Below, in pieces: positions 15,445 to 23,332 of a stretch of DNA of 40,812 nt. Position 1 is the first letter of the stretch, and each line of letters opens with the position of its first letter. Origin of the DNA: Candidatus Hydrogenedentota bacterium (GTDB lineage Bacteria; Hydrogenedentota; Hydrogenedentia; Hydrogenedentales; JAJRTN01). The position numbers and the translations under genes are program-made. Location: positions 1-40,812 of the forward strand of contig JAJRTN010000119.1 of assembly GCA_024278275.1 (NCBI GenBank), given 5' to 3'. The notes beneath the pieces were generated by a model. That model did not search any database and was not told the origin of the DNA. It worked only from the letters and a program-made list of their open reading frames with translations.

Positions 15445-16698
15445 TCAGCGCACCTCGTTCTGCACCACCTGTTCCAACGTCTGGCGGTGGCGGATGAGGT
15501 CCATGCCGCCGTCCCGGCGCAGGAGGACTTCGGGGCACTCGGGGTAGGCGTTGTAGTTCTTCGAGGCCATGGAGGCGCAGTAGGCGCCCGCGCCACCCAC
15601 GATGAGGGCGTCTCCGATCCGGGCCTCGGGGAGGCTGCGCGGCAGGAGGCCTTCCGGGTTGCCCGGCTCGGGGGTGAGGATGTCGCCGCTTTCACAACAG
15701 TGCCCGGCGATGAGGTAATCGCGGCGTTCGCGGGGGGTGTCGTCCGCGGGCACGAGATGGATGGGGTGCTGGGCGCCGTAGATGCTGGGGCGCAGGATCT
15801 CCGTCATGCCGGCGTCCACCTTGATGAACCGGTAGCCCTCGGCGCCCGTATCGACCACGTCCATCACGGTGCAGACCAGGGCGCCCGCATTGGCCACGAG
15901 GAAGGTGCCGGGCTCGATCTCCAGGTGCAGCTTGCGGCCATGGGCTTGCGCGAAGGCATCAAACTCGGGAAGGAGCCGTGCGCCGATGGACTCGAGATCG
16001 GCGCTGACTTCATTGTCCATGCGGGCGACCTTGTAGCCGCCACCGAGGCTCAGGCGCGTCACCTCGGGCATATGCGCGGCAATGGCGAGGGACATGCGGG
16101 CGCAACGGACCCACACCTCGGGGTCGCCGCCGGAGCCGATGTGGGTGTGCATCCCGGTGATGCGCAGTCCGAATTCCGCCGCCACCGCGTAGACCTCGTC
16201 GAGGTGCTCGTGCCAGATGCCGAAGCTGGACGACGGCCCGCCCACGTTGGTCCGGTTGCTGTGGCCCGTGCCGAGGCCGGGGTTGATGCGCACCGAGACC
16301 GGTGTGTTGGGGAACAGGGCGCCGTAGGTCCGAAGCTGGTGCAGGGAACAGGCGGTGAAACGCACGCCCCGGCGCACCAGTTCGTCGAGGTCGTCGGGCA
16401 ATTGCTGGGCCGTGATCTGGATATAGTCCGCGGGAATGCCCGCCATCATGGCGCGGCCCGCTTCGTACCCGCTGCTGGCGTCGATATGCAGCCCCCGGCG
16501 GTTAAAAAGGCGCAGGATGGCCGCGGTGGGCAGGGCCTTCATGGCATAGCGCACGGTGAGGCCGAAGGCATGGGGAAAAGCCAGGCAGGCGTCGGCCTGG
16601 TTCAGTAGGCGGGCTTCGTCGTAGATGAACACGGGCGAGCCGTGGGCCTCGCGGAGGGCCAGGGCCTGTTTGGGGGTGAGGAAGGGGGCTTCCGTCAT
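15445..16698 (-). CDS. lysA: Diaminopimelate decarboxylase-family PLP enzyme
   Basis: This 417-residue fold-III PLP decarboxylase resembles LysA. Lys54 in VRYAMKALP is the Schiff-base lysine. HTHIGSG (about 210) and LSLGGGYKV are phosphate-binding elements, EIEPGTFLVANAGALV is the conserved EPGR-like segment, and CCESGDIL near residue 345 holds the catalytic Cys from the partner subunit. GAGAYCASMASKNYN closes the substrate pocket. Expected reaction: meso-diaminopimelate to L-lysine plus CO2. GGYK in place of the usual GGGLG and the EPGT variant place it in a divergent branch, so a related amino-acid decarboxylase is possible. ATG 16698 is chosen for length and conservation; ATG 16773 would add 25 non-conserved residues. 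Confidence 0.85.
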   Translation of the reverse strand: MTEAPFLTPKQALALREAHGSPVFIYDEARLLNQADACLAFPHAFGLTVRYAMKALPTAAILRLFNRRGLHIDASSGYEAGRAMMAGIPADYIQITAQQLPDDLDELVRRGVRFTACSLHQLRTYGALFPNTPVSVRINPGLGTGHSNRTNVGGPSSSFGIWHEHLDEVYAVAAEFGLRITGMHTHIGSGGDPEVWVRCARMSLAIAAHMPEVTRLSLGGGYKVARMDNEVSADLESIGARLLPEFDAFAQAHGRKLHLEIEPGTFLVANAGALVCTVMDVVDTGAEGYRFIKVDAGMTEILRPSIYGAQHPIHLVPADDTPRERRDYLIAGHCCESGDILTPEPGNPEGLLPRSLPEARIGDALIVGGAGAYCASMASKNYNAYPECPEVLLRRDGGMDLIRHRQTLEQVVQNEVR

Positions 16699-16827
16699 GG
16701 CGTGCAAAATCCTTGTATACGCGGGCATGTCAGGGACGGCAATGGGGAAACGCTTGGGCGCAAAGATTATCATTCACCCTTCGTGGATTTCATCCCGGAG
16801 AGGATGGTAGGTCCCCCTCCTTGCGGA

Positions 16828-16885
16828 GCCTTCCGCCGGGGACGGCGGGGAATGGCGTTCCCATGGGGGACCATGGGAACGAGAA
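16828..16885. repeat. Intergenic direct repeat with hairpin, copy 1
   Basis: CCTTCCGCCGGGGACGGCGG followed by a perfect 11-bp stem, CGTTCCCATGG-GGGA-CCATGGGAACG (16856-16881). The unit recurs at 17049-17106. Together with 16944-16992 it fills most of the gap between lysA and radA. Confidence 0.75.
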
Positions 16886-16943
16886 AATCAAGAGCCCGTC
16901 ATTGCGAGGGAGCCTCCGGCGACCGTGGCAATCTGGTTCCGCC

Positions 16944-16992
16944 CGTTCCCACGGTCCTCCGTGGGAACGCCCTTGGCGGGCGTCTCGCCCGC
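16944..16992. repeat. Related hairpins between the direct repeats
   Basis: CGTTCCCACGG-TCCT-CCGTGGGAACG (16944-16969) is another 11-bp stem with a 4-nt loop and the same outer sequence as copy 1. GCGGGCG-TCT-CGCCCGC (about 16976-16992) follows it. Confidence 0.7.
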
Positions 16993-17048
16993 ATTCGTGT
17001 GGCCGCGCTACCTTTGTGAGCCACGGGGCCGCGCCCGGGGCGGTGCAG

Positions 17049-17106
17049 TTTGTTCCGCCGGGACGGCGGGGGACTGCATTCCCATGGGGGACCATGGGAA
17101 CGAGAA
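17049..17106. repeat. Intergenic direct repeat with hairpin, copy 2
   Basis: TTGTTCCGCCGGGACGGCGG followed by TTCCCATGG-GGGA-CCATGGGAA (17079-17100) and GAGAA, parallel to 16828-16885. A partial further unit, TGGGGGACCATGGG, follows at 17111-17125. Confidence 0.75.
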
Positions 17107-17211
17107 TATATGGGGGACCATGGGCGGGGGAAAAGGCCCTGCTTTTGCCTCCATTTGCCGGGCTGTGATAACCTTCGCAGCGGTTTTCAGCCACACTCCA
17201 GGGAACCCTTC

Positions 17212-18573
17212 ATGGCCAAGGCAAAGGCGGTATTCGTGTGTCAGAGCTGCGGGGCGGTGTCGCCCCGCTGGCAGGGGAAATGCGCCGTGTGCCAGGAGTG
17301 GAACACTCTCGCGGAAGAGCAGCCCGTCGAGGAGGGCGCCCATGCTCGGCCAGGCATCGTGGAGGGGGCGAAGCCCGTTCCGGTGACCGACGGCACGAAT
17401 GAAACGCCCCCGCGCCTGTCCACGGCGATCACCGAGTTCGACCGCGTGCTGGGGGGCGGCATCGTGCCCGGCTCCCTCACGCTGGTGGGCGGCGACCCCG
17501 GTATCGGCAAATCCACGCTCATGCTGCAAGTGTCGCACCATCTCGCGCGGCAGAACCGGAAGGTGCTCTACGTGTCGGGCGAGGAGTCCTTCGGGCAGGC
17601 CCGGCTGCGCGCGGAACGGCTGGGGGCCCTGCACGACGACCTCATGCTGCTCACCGAGACGAACGTGGCGGCCATCGGGAAACACCTGCGCGCGGGCGAC
17701 TACGGATTTGCCGTCATCGATTCTATCCAGTCGGTTCACACCACCCAGCTCGCGGCCGTGCCCGGGAGCATCGGACAGGTGCGCGAGTGTGCCAATGAGT
17801 TTCTGCGCCTGGCCAAGGGCACGGGGCTGCCCATTTTTCTCGTGGGCCATGTAACCAAGGAGGGCAGCATCGCGGGCCCCCGGCTGCTGGAGCACCTGGT
17901 GGATACGGTGCTCTATTTCGAGGGCGAGGGGCGTCAGGCCCTCCGCATTCTCCGGGCCATCAAGAACCGCTTCGGTTCGACCAATGAGATCGGCGTGTTC
18001 GAGATGCGTGATTCCGGTCTGCACGAAATCGCCAATCCCAGCGCGCTCTTCCTGAATGAACGGCCCGAGGGGGTGCATGGTTCCATGGTCTATCCCAGCA
18101 TCGAAGGCACGCGCCCCCTGCTGGTGGAGGTGCAGGCCCTGGTGGGCGACGCCCACGCGGGTTCGCCGCGACGGACGGTGACGGGCCTGAACCCGAACCG
18201 CATCAACCTGCTGCTGGCGGTACTGGAGAAGAAGGGGGGGCTCCACTTTTCCGACCGGGACGTGTTTGTCAACGTGGCCGGCGGCGTGCGGCTTGACGAG
18301 CCCGCCGCGGACCTGGCGGTGGCCCTGGCGCTCGTGTCCAGCTTTCGTGAAATCCCCGTGGTCGAGAACCTTTTCGCCTTTGGCGAGGTCGGGCTGGCCG
18401 GTGAGGTGCGGGCCGTGGACATGGCGCGCCAGCGGACGCTGGAAGCTGCCAAGTTTGGATTCAAACAGTGTATACTGCCCAGGAGTTGCGCACGGGACAC
18501 CAGGGGTTCGGGTGTGGAATTACATGCCGTGAGTGATCTCGTTTCGGGCATCGAGGCTGCTTTGGAGGCATAA
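17212..18573 (+). CDS. radA: DNA repair protein RadA
   Basis: This 453-residue protein has the complete RadA layout. The N-terminal C4 zinc finger is CQSCG...CAVC (residues 10-27). The RecA-like ATPase has Walker A GGDPGIGKST near residue 98 and Walker B-like FAVIDSIQS. The RadA-specific KNRFGSTNEIGVF motif lies near residue 255, and a C-terminal Lon-protease-like domain includes DRDVFVNVAGG. RadA is a hexameric helicase that extends D-loops in recombinational repair. ATG 17212 is fixed by the MAKAKAVFVCQSCG start; AGGGAA precedes it. disA begins 3 nt after its stop, so the two are probably cotranscribed. Confidence 0.97.
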   Translation: MAKAKAVFVCQSCGAVSPRWQGKCAVCQEWNTLAEEQPVEEGAHARPGIVEGAKPVPVTDGTNETPPRLSTAITEFDRVLGGGIVPGSLTLVGGDPGIGKSTLMLQVSHHLARQNRKVLYVSGEESFGQARLRAERLGALHDDLMLLTETNVAAIGKHLRAGDYGFAVIDSIQSVHTTQLAAVPGSIGQVRECANEFLRLAKGTGLPIFLVGHVTKEGSIAGPRLLEHLVDTVLYFEGEGRQALRILRAIKNRFGSTNEIGVFEMRDSGLHEIANPSALFLNERPEGVHGSMVYPSIEGTRPLLVEVQALVGDAHAGSPRRTVTGLNPNRINLLLAVLEKKGGLHFSDRDVFVNVAGGVRLDEPAADLAVALALVSSFREIPVVENLFAFGEVGLAGEVRAVDMARQRTLEAAKFGFKQCILPRSCARDTRGSGVELHAVSDLVSGIEAALEA

Positions 18574-18576
18574 GAC

Positions 18577-19659
18577 ATGGGTAAAAAGAAACAGATTACT
18601 TCCGAGGAAGCCTACCGGGAAGCGCTCGTCATGCTGGCGCCGGGCACGCGCATTCGCGAGGCCATCTCGGCCATTCTCCAGAGCGGTACCGGGGCGCTTA
18701 TCTGCCTGGGTGACACGAAACGCCTTTCCAAACTGTCGGAAGGCGGTGTCGAACTGAACGCCGAGGTCACGCCCCAGTTGCTCTATGAACTGTCGAAGAT
18801 GGACGGGGCCATCATCCTCACGCCCGATGCCGGGCGTATCCTCTACGCCAACCGCTTTCTGAAACCCTCGGCCAGTTTTCCCTCTATCGAGACCGGCACC
18901 CGGCACCGCACCGCCCAGCGCCTGGCCGCGCAGGCCAAGTGCATGGTCATCGCCGTGTCGCAACGCCGGAGCAGCGTGACCCTCTATATTAATGAAATCC
19001 GCCATGTGCTGAACGACGTATCGACCCTGGTGAAAAAGGCGGAGCAGGCGGCGCAGACCTTAGAGAAATACATGTCGGTCCTGCAGACGGCGCTGACCGA
19101 GTTGACCACCCGCGAGTTCCAGGACGTGGTGACCATTTTCGATGTGTGCCGCGCCGTGCAGCGCGCCGAGATGGTGGAGCGCATCGCCCACGAAATAGAG
19201 CCCTATATCGTCGAGCTGGGTACGGAGGGACGGCTCATCGAATTGCAGGTGAAGGAGTTGCTTATTCCCATCCATGAAGCCCGGCTGGTCGTCAAGGACT
19301 ATTTCCGCGAGAAGCCCGGGGTCACGGAGGAGAGTGTTCGCGTGGCGCTACGCAGTACGCCCCAGGACGATATCCTGAACCTGAGCTGTGTCAGTAACGC
19401 CCTGGGCTTCGGCCCCAACCTGCGCGATGTGGACACCTACCTGACCCCGCGGGGTTTCCGCGTCCTTTCCGCCACCCATCGTCTGCCCAAGCCCATCATC
19501 GACAATCTCGTGAGCCAGTTCGGGAACCTCCAGAAGATCATCCGCGCACCCAAGGACGAACTGGTCAAGGTGGAAGGCGTGGGCGACGTGCTGGCGGAAC
19601 GGATTCGCGTGAGCATCAACCTGCTGCGTAACCAGCTCGCCCTGGACGACCGGAGATAG
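18577..19659 (+). CDS. disA: Diadenylate cyclase DisA
   Basis: This 360-residue protein synthesises c-di-AMP from two ATP. The N-terminal DAC domain carries DGAIILT (about 86-92) and GTRHRTAQRLAA (RHR motif, about 107-111). A helical linker follows (about 150-285, including TLEKYMSVLQTALTELTTRE), then a C-terminal HhH DNA-binding domain (LVSQFGNLQKIIRAPKDELVKVEGVGDVLAERIR). DisA scans DNA and is inhibited at branched structures; RadA, encoded just upstream, binds and modulates DisA in Bacillus and mycobacteria. GGAGG precedes the ATG. No c-di-AMP phosphodiesterase or ydaO-type riboswitch was seen in the window. Confidence 0.97.
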   Translation: MGKKKQITSEEAYREALVMLAPGTRIREAISAILQSGTGALICLGDTKRLSKLSEGGVELNAEVTPQLLYELSKMDGAIILTPDAGRILYANRFLKPSASFPSIETGTRHRTAQRLAAQAKCMVIAVSQRRSSVTLYINEIRHVLNDVSTLVKKAEQAAQTLEKYMSVLQTALTELTTREFQDVVTIFDVCRAVQRAEMVERIAHEIEPYIVELGTEGRLIELQVKELLIPIHEARLVVKDYFREKPGVTEESVRVALRSTPQDDILNLSCVSNALGFGPNLRDVDTYLTPRGFRVLSATHRLPKPIIDNLVSQFGNLQKIIRAPKDELVKVEGVGDVLAERIRVSINLLRNQLALDDRR

Positions 19660-19661
19660 GC

Positions 19662-20453
19662 ATGCCCCGTATCGAGGATTGTGAAGTTCACCTGAACCAG
19701 GAGGTGGCGGAAGACCATTATCGCATGGTCGTGCATGCCCCGGGCATCGCCGGGGAGGCCCGGGCGGGTCAGTTCTGCATGATCGAGGTGCAGGAAGGGC
19801 TCTATCCTTTCCTCCGCAGGCCCATGTCTTTCGAACGCATTTACCCGGACAGCCTGTCCATACTCTATAAGGTGGAAGGCAAGGGCACCCGCATGATGTC
19901 CCGTTTTTCCCCCGGCCAGACGATCAGCATACAAGGGCCCTTGGGCAAGCCCTTCCCGCTGGACCCACACCATGACCGCCATATCCTGGTGGCGGGCGGT
20001 ATTGGCGTTGCGCCTTTTCCCGCCCTGGCCGAGGCCATTATCGGAACCCTGGGCCGCACGCCGGAAGTCATCCTCGCCGCGCGTTCCGAAAACCATCTTC
20101 TCTGCGAGGACGAGTTTCACGAAATGGGCTGCACCGTGCATCTCGCCACCGACGACGGATCCGCGGGCGACAAAGCCTTCGCCTCGGAGGTGTTGCGGCG
20201 GTTGAACCCCGGCCCGGGCGCCATGGTCTATTGCTGTGGTCCCATGGTCATGATGAAAGCCACACAGCGGGTATGTTCCGACTTGGGCTTGCCTTGCCTG
20301 GCTTCCCTAGAAGCCGAGATGGCCTGTGGCGATGGTGTCTGCCTGGGATGCGTGGTGCCCACCGTGACCGACCGGGAAGCGGGGAGTTCCGTGCGGGTCT
20401 GCCATGACGGCCCCGTGTTCGACGCCGGTCTTATCGACTGGGACGGCGTTTAG
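19662..20453 (+). CDS. pyrK: Dihydroorotate dehydrogenase electron transfer subunit
   Basis: This 263-residue protein of the ferredoxin-reductase family has an N-terminal FAD barrel (QFCMIEVQ, LRRPMSFERI, LYKVEGKGT). A Rossmann NAD domain follows (ILVAGGIGVAPFPALAE, YCCGPMVMMKA). The C-terminal [2Fe-2S] cluster has cysteines in ACGDGVCLGC and RVCHDG. With PyrD class 1B it forms a heterotetramer that passes electrons from dihydroorotate to NAD+. It starts 2 nt after the disA stop and pyrD follows after 24 nt, so radA-disA-pyrK-pyrD looks like one transcript. Confidence 0.95.
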   Translation: MPRIEDCEVHLNQEVAEDHYRMVVHAPGIAGEARAGQFCMIEVQEGLYPFLRRPMSFERIYPDSLSILYKVEGKGTRMMSRFSPGQTISIQGPLGKPFPLDPHHDRHILVAGGIGVAPFPALAEAIIGTLGRTPEVILAARSENHLLCEDEFHEMGCTVHLATDDGSAGDKAFASEVLRRLNPGPGAMVYCCGPMVMMKATQRVCSDLGLPCLASLEAEMACGDGVCLGCVVPTVTDREAGSSVRVCHDGPVFDAGLIDWDGV

Positions 20454-20477
20454 AACCCTACGAACGGGAATACGAGG

Positions 20478-21431
20478 ATGACGGAAGATACCCGAACAAG
20501 CAAGCAGCCCACGCTGCAAATCAACCTGGGTGGCCTGGTAATGAAAAACCCCGTCACGGTGGGGTCGGGCACCTTCGCCTACGGGGAAGAGTACCACCAG
20601 TATTTCGACGTGTCCCGTCTCGGCGCGGTCACCGTGAAGAGCCTCTCCCTCGAGCCGAGGCCGGGCAACAAACCACCCCGCCTTGTCGAGACTCCCGCGG
20701 GTATGCTCAACGCCATCGGTCTCCAGAACGTGGGGCTTGACGCCTACCTGCGGGAGAAGATGCCTTTCCTGCGCGCCCACGGCTGCACCATTATCGGCAA
20801 TATTTACGGTCACAACCCCGAAGAATACGCCGAGCTGGCCCGCCGCCTGGAAGCGGAAGGCGGCGCGGACGCCATCGAAGCCAACCTCTCCTGCCCCAAC
20901 GTACACGACGCGAAGAATGCACGGGGCTGTCAACTCGTGGCACAGGATCCCGCATTGGTGCGCCGCTACACCGAAACCATTCGCAACGCCACGGGCTTGC
21001 CCCTCTTCGTGAAGCTCTCGCCCAACGTCATCGACATCGCCGAATCGGCCCTGGCCGCCGAGGCCGGGGGCGCCAATGCCGTGTCCCTCGTCAACACCCT
21101 GACGGGCATGGGGATCGACCCCGAAACACGCCGCCCCATGCTCAGCAATATCGTGGGCGGACTCAGCGGCCCCGCCATACGGCCCGTGGCCGTGAAGCTC
21201 GTGTGGGACGCCGCCCGCGCCATCCAAATCCCCATCATCGGCATGGGCGGGATCTGCAACGCCTCGGATGCCATGCAGTTCATCCTGGCGGGCGCCACGG
21301 CGGTTGCCGTCGGCTCCTACACCTTCCGTCAGCCCGATGCGGCCATCCGGGTGATCGACGGGTTGGAAGACTATTGCGCCCGCCATCACGTGGAGCGAAT
21401 CACCCAATTGGTGGGGGGCATGCAGCTCTGA
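20478..21431 (+). CDS. pyrD: Dihydroorotate dehydrogenase, class 1B catalytic subunit
   Basis: This 317-residue FMN-binding TIM barrel starts LQINLGGLVMKNPVTVGSG. It has TVKSLSLEPRPGN, QNVGLDAYL and the class 1 active-site motif EANLSCPNV, with Cys as the catalytic base (about residue 139). VKLSPNVIDI, VSLVNTLTGM, GGLSGPAIRP and GMGGICNASDA (FMN phosphate site) follow. It oxidises dihydroorotate to orotate in pyrimidine synthesis and works with PyrK encoded immediately upstream. The catalytic Cys with an adjacent pyrK assigns class 1B rather than the fumarate-dependent 1A or membrane class 2. Confidence 0.96.
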   Translation: MTEDTRTSKQPTLQINLGGLVMKNPVTVGSGTFAYGEEYHQYFDVSRLGAVTVKSLSLEPRPGNKPPRLVETPAGMLNAIGLQNVGLDAYLREKMPFLRAHGCTIIGNIYGHNPEEYAELARRLEAEGGADAIEANLSCPNVHDAKNARGCQLVAQDPALVRRYTETIRNATGLPLFVKLSPNVIDIAESALAAEAGGANAVSLVNTLTGMGIDPETRRPMLSNIVGGLSGPAIRPVAVKLVWDAARAIQIPIIGMGGICNASDAMQFILAGATAVAVGSYTFRQPDAAIRVIDGLEDYCARHHVERITQLVGGMQL

Positions 21432-21440
21432 TCAAGTTCC

Positions 21441-21458
21441 CGGCATGATCCCATGCCG
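21441..21458 (+). terminator. Weak hairpin after pyrD
   Basis: CGGCATG-ATCC-CATGCCG, 10 nt after the pyrD stop, without a T-run. A second small palindrome, GGCATTTCAAATGCC, lies at 21540-21554 before the ABC gene. Confidence 0.35.
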
Positions 21459-21629
21459 CCCATTATTCCTCCCCGGACCCATTCCAGACCCGTCTTGATG
21501 CCGTCGTCCAGCTCATGGAGGCGTCAAGCGATGAAACCAGGCATTTCAAATGCCGAACTTGATCCCGCCGCAGGGGTTGCTCTATGTATTACGATTGCAA
21601 CAGGTATCAACCCGCGAGATAGGTATGCC

Positions 21630-22571
21630 ATGGACGCCATTGTCACCCGGGGCCTGGGCAAGGTCTTCAAGGAGATAGGGAAGCCCAAGGTGCGTTCCCT
21701 GGATTCGCTCGATCTCACCATTCGGAAACATGAGGTCTTCGGCTTTCTCGGCCGGAACGGCGCGGGAAAGACGACCACCATCAAGATCCTGTGCAGCCTG
21801 TTGAAACCCACGGCGGGGGAAGCCTTCGCCTTTGGTGAAAACGTCCGGACGCGGCGGGCGCGGCGGCTCATCGGCTACCTACCGGAGCAGCCCTATTTCT
21901 ACGAGTATCTCACCCCCCGGGAGACCCTGGATTTCTATGGACAGCTCCAGGGCCTGGGTCCGGCCGAACGTGCGCGGGAGTGGGACAAACTCTCGGAGAT
22001 GCTTGACCTGCGCGATATTGCCGCGCAGCGGATCAAGGGGTTTTCGAAGGGCATGCGCCAGCGCGTGGGCTTCGCGGTGGCCCTGGTGGGGGATCCGCCA
22101 TTGCTCATCCTGGACGAACCCATGAGCGGCTTGGATCCCATCGGGCGCCGCAACATCCGCGAGTTGATCCTGCGCATGCGCGACGAGAATAAGACGCTCT
22201 TCTTCAGTTCCCACGTGCTGGCGGACGTGGAGCAGGTATGCGACCGCGTCGGCATTCTCGTGAAGGGGCGGCTGGTGCGGCAGGGCCGCATTGATGAATT
22301 GCTGGGAAAGAAAACCGCCGGGGTGGAAGTGGTGGCCACCGGACTGGACACCAGCGCGGTGGCGGCCCTGAAGGCCACCTGCGAAAGCCACCGCGCCCTG
22401 GACGAGTTGGAGCGCTTCACCTTCGCCGATCCTGAAGCCGGCAATCGCGCGGCCAGGATGGTGCTTGAGCAGGGCGGAAAACTCGTTGAACTCAACCCCT
22501 TGCGTGAAACACTGGAGGACTATTTCATGCGGGAGCAAAGGCCGGACGAGCGTACCGGGGTGATGTCATGA
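21630..22571 (+). CDS. ABC transporter ATP-binding protein (ABC-2 exporter type)
   Basis: This 313-residue ATPase has Walker A GRNGAGKTTT (about 40-49), a Q-loop-like YLPEQPYFYEYLTPRETLDF, signature FSKGMRQR in place of LSGGQ, Walker B LLILDEPMSGLDP and H-loop FFSSHVLADVEQ. About 75 further residues form the regulatory tail of the DrrA/CcmA-like exporter subfamily. The frame is open upstream to 21453, but MDAIVTRGLGKVF at 21630 fits the family start. The stop overlaps the permease start by ATGA, so subunits are coupled. The substrate is unknown; the third gene of the run may help define it. Confidence 0.93.
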   Translation: MDAIVTRGLGKVFKEIGKPKVRSLDSLDLTIRKHEVFGFLGRNGAGKTTTIKILCSLLKPTAGEAFAFGENVRTRRARRLIGYLPEQPYFYEYLTPRETLDFYGQLQGLGPAERAREWDKLSEMLDLRDIAAQRIKGFSKGMRQRVGFAVALVGDPPLLILDEPMSGLDPIGRRNIRELILRMRDENKTLFFSSHVLADVEQVCDRVGILVKGRLVRQGRIDELLGKKTAGVEVVATGLDTSAVAALKATCESHRALDELERFTFADPEAGNRAARMVLEQGGKLVELNPLRETLEDYFMREQRPDERTGVMS

Positions 22572-23332
22572 ACCGGATCCTCGCGGTGGCGAAAAACACC
22601 TTTCGGGAAGCCGTGCGCGACAAAGTATTGTATGTGCTGCTCTTTCTCGCGGCGGTGAGCATCTTCGGTTCGAAGGCGCTGGGGTGGATCAGCATCGGCC
22701 AGGACATCAAGATCGTCAAGGACATTTCCCTGGCCTCCACGTCCATCTTCGGCGTGCTCGTGGCGATCTTCATCGGCACGAGCTTGGTCTACAAGGAGAT
22801 CGACAAGCGGACCCTGTACACCATCATCTCCCAGCCCATGCACCGTTGGGAGTTCCTGCTGGGCAAGTACCTTGGGCTGATGGGGATCCTCGCGGTGGTC
22901 ACCGTGGTGATGACCGGCGTGTCGGCGGCCTACGTGCTGCTCCTCGGCGGTTCCCTCGAGCCCATCTACTTTCTCGCCGTGTTGCTCATCTTCTGGAAGC
23001 TGCTGCTCATCACGGCCTTCTCCCTGCTCCTTTCTTCCCTCACGTCGCCCATTCTCGGGGCGATCATCGTGTTCTTTGTTTATCTCTTCGGCCATGCCAC
23101 GGGCGTGTTCCTGGACCTGCCGCCCCAATTCCACGGTACCTTCGCGGAGAAGGTGCTCAAAGTGGCCTATTACGCCATTCCCAACCTGGGCAACTTCGAC
23201 CTCCGCGCCGAAGCCGCCAACGGTGTTGCCGTGTCGGGCGTGTACGTGGCCTGGGTGCTGGCCTACGGACTGGCCTACACCGCCGTGCTGCTCCTCCTTG
23301 CCGCGCTGGCCTTCGAGGAGAAAGACGTATGA
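22568..23332 (+). CDS. ABC-2 type permease
   Basis: This 254-residue inner-membrane protein has about six transmembrane segments: VLYVLLFLAAVSIFG; ASTSIFGVLVAIFIGTSLVY; YLGLMGILAVVTVVMTGVSA; a pair around LLIFWKLLLITAFSLLLSSL and LGAIIVFFVYLFGH; and a last one near YVAWVLAYGLAYTAVLLLLA. The cytoplasmic YKEIDKRTLYTIISQPMHRWEFLLGKY loop is the conserved coupling region of ABC-2 permeases (NosY/GldF type). It overlaps the ATPase gene upstream and the 348-residue protein gene downstream by 4 nt each. Confidence 0.92.
   Translation: MNRILAVAKNTFREAVRDKVLYVLLFLAAVSIFGSKALGWISIGQDIKIVKDISLASTSIFGVLVAIFIGTSLVYKEIDKRTLYTIISQPMHRWEFLLGKYLGLMGILAVVTVVMTGVSAAYVLLLGGSLEPIYFLAVLLIFWKLLLITAFSLLLSSLTSPILGAIIVFFVYLFGHATGVFLDLPPQFHGTFAEKVLKVAYYAIPNLGNFDLRAEAANGVAVSGVYVAWVLAYGLAYTAVLLLLAALAFEEKDV

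Noticed and set aside
16828-17106. CRISPR-like array from the repeated hairpins
   Set aside because: Only two to three units, unequal spacing, internal near-identity of the intervening DNA and no cas genes.
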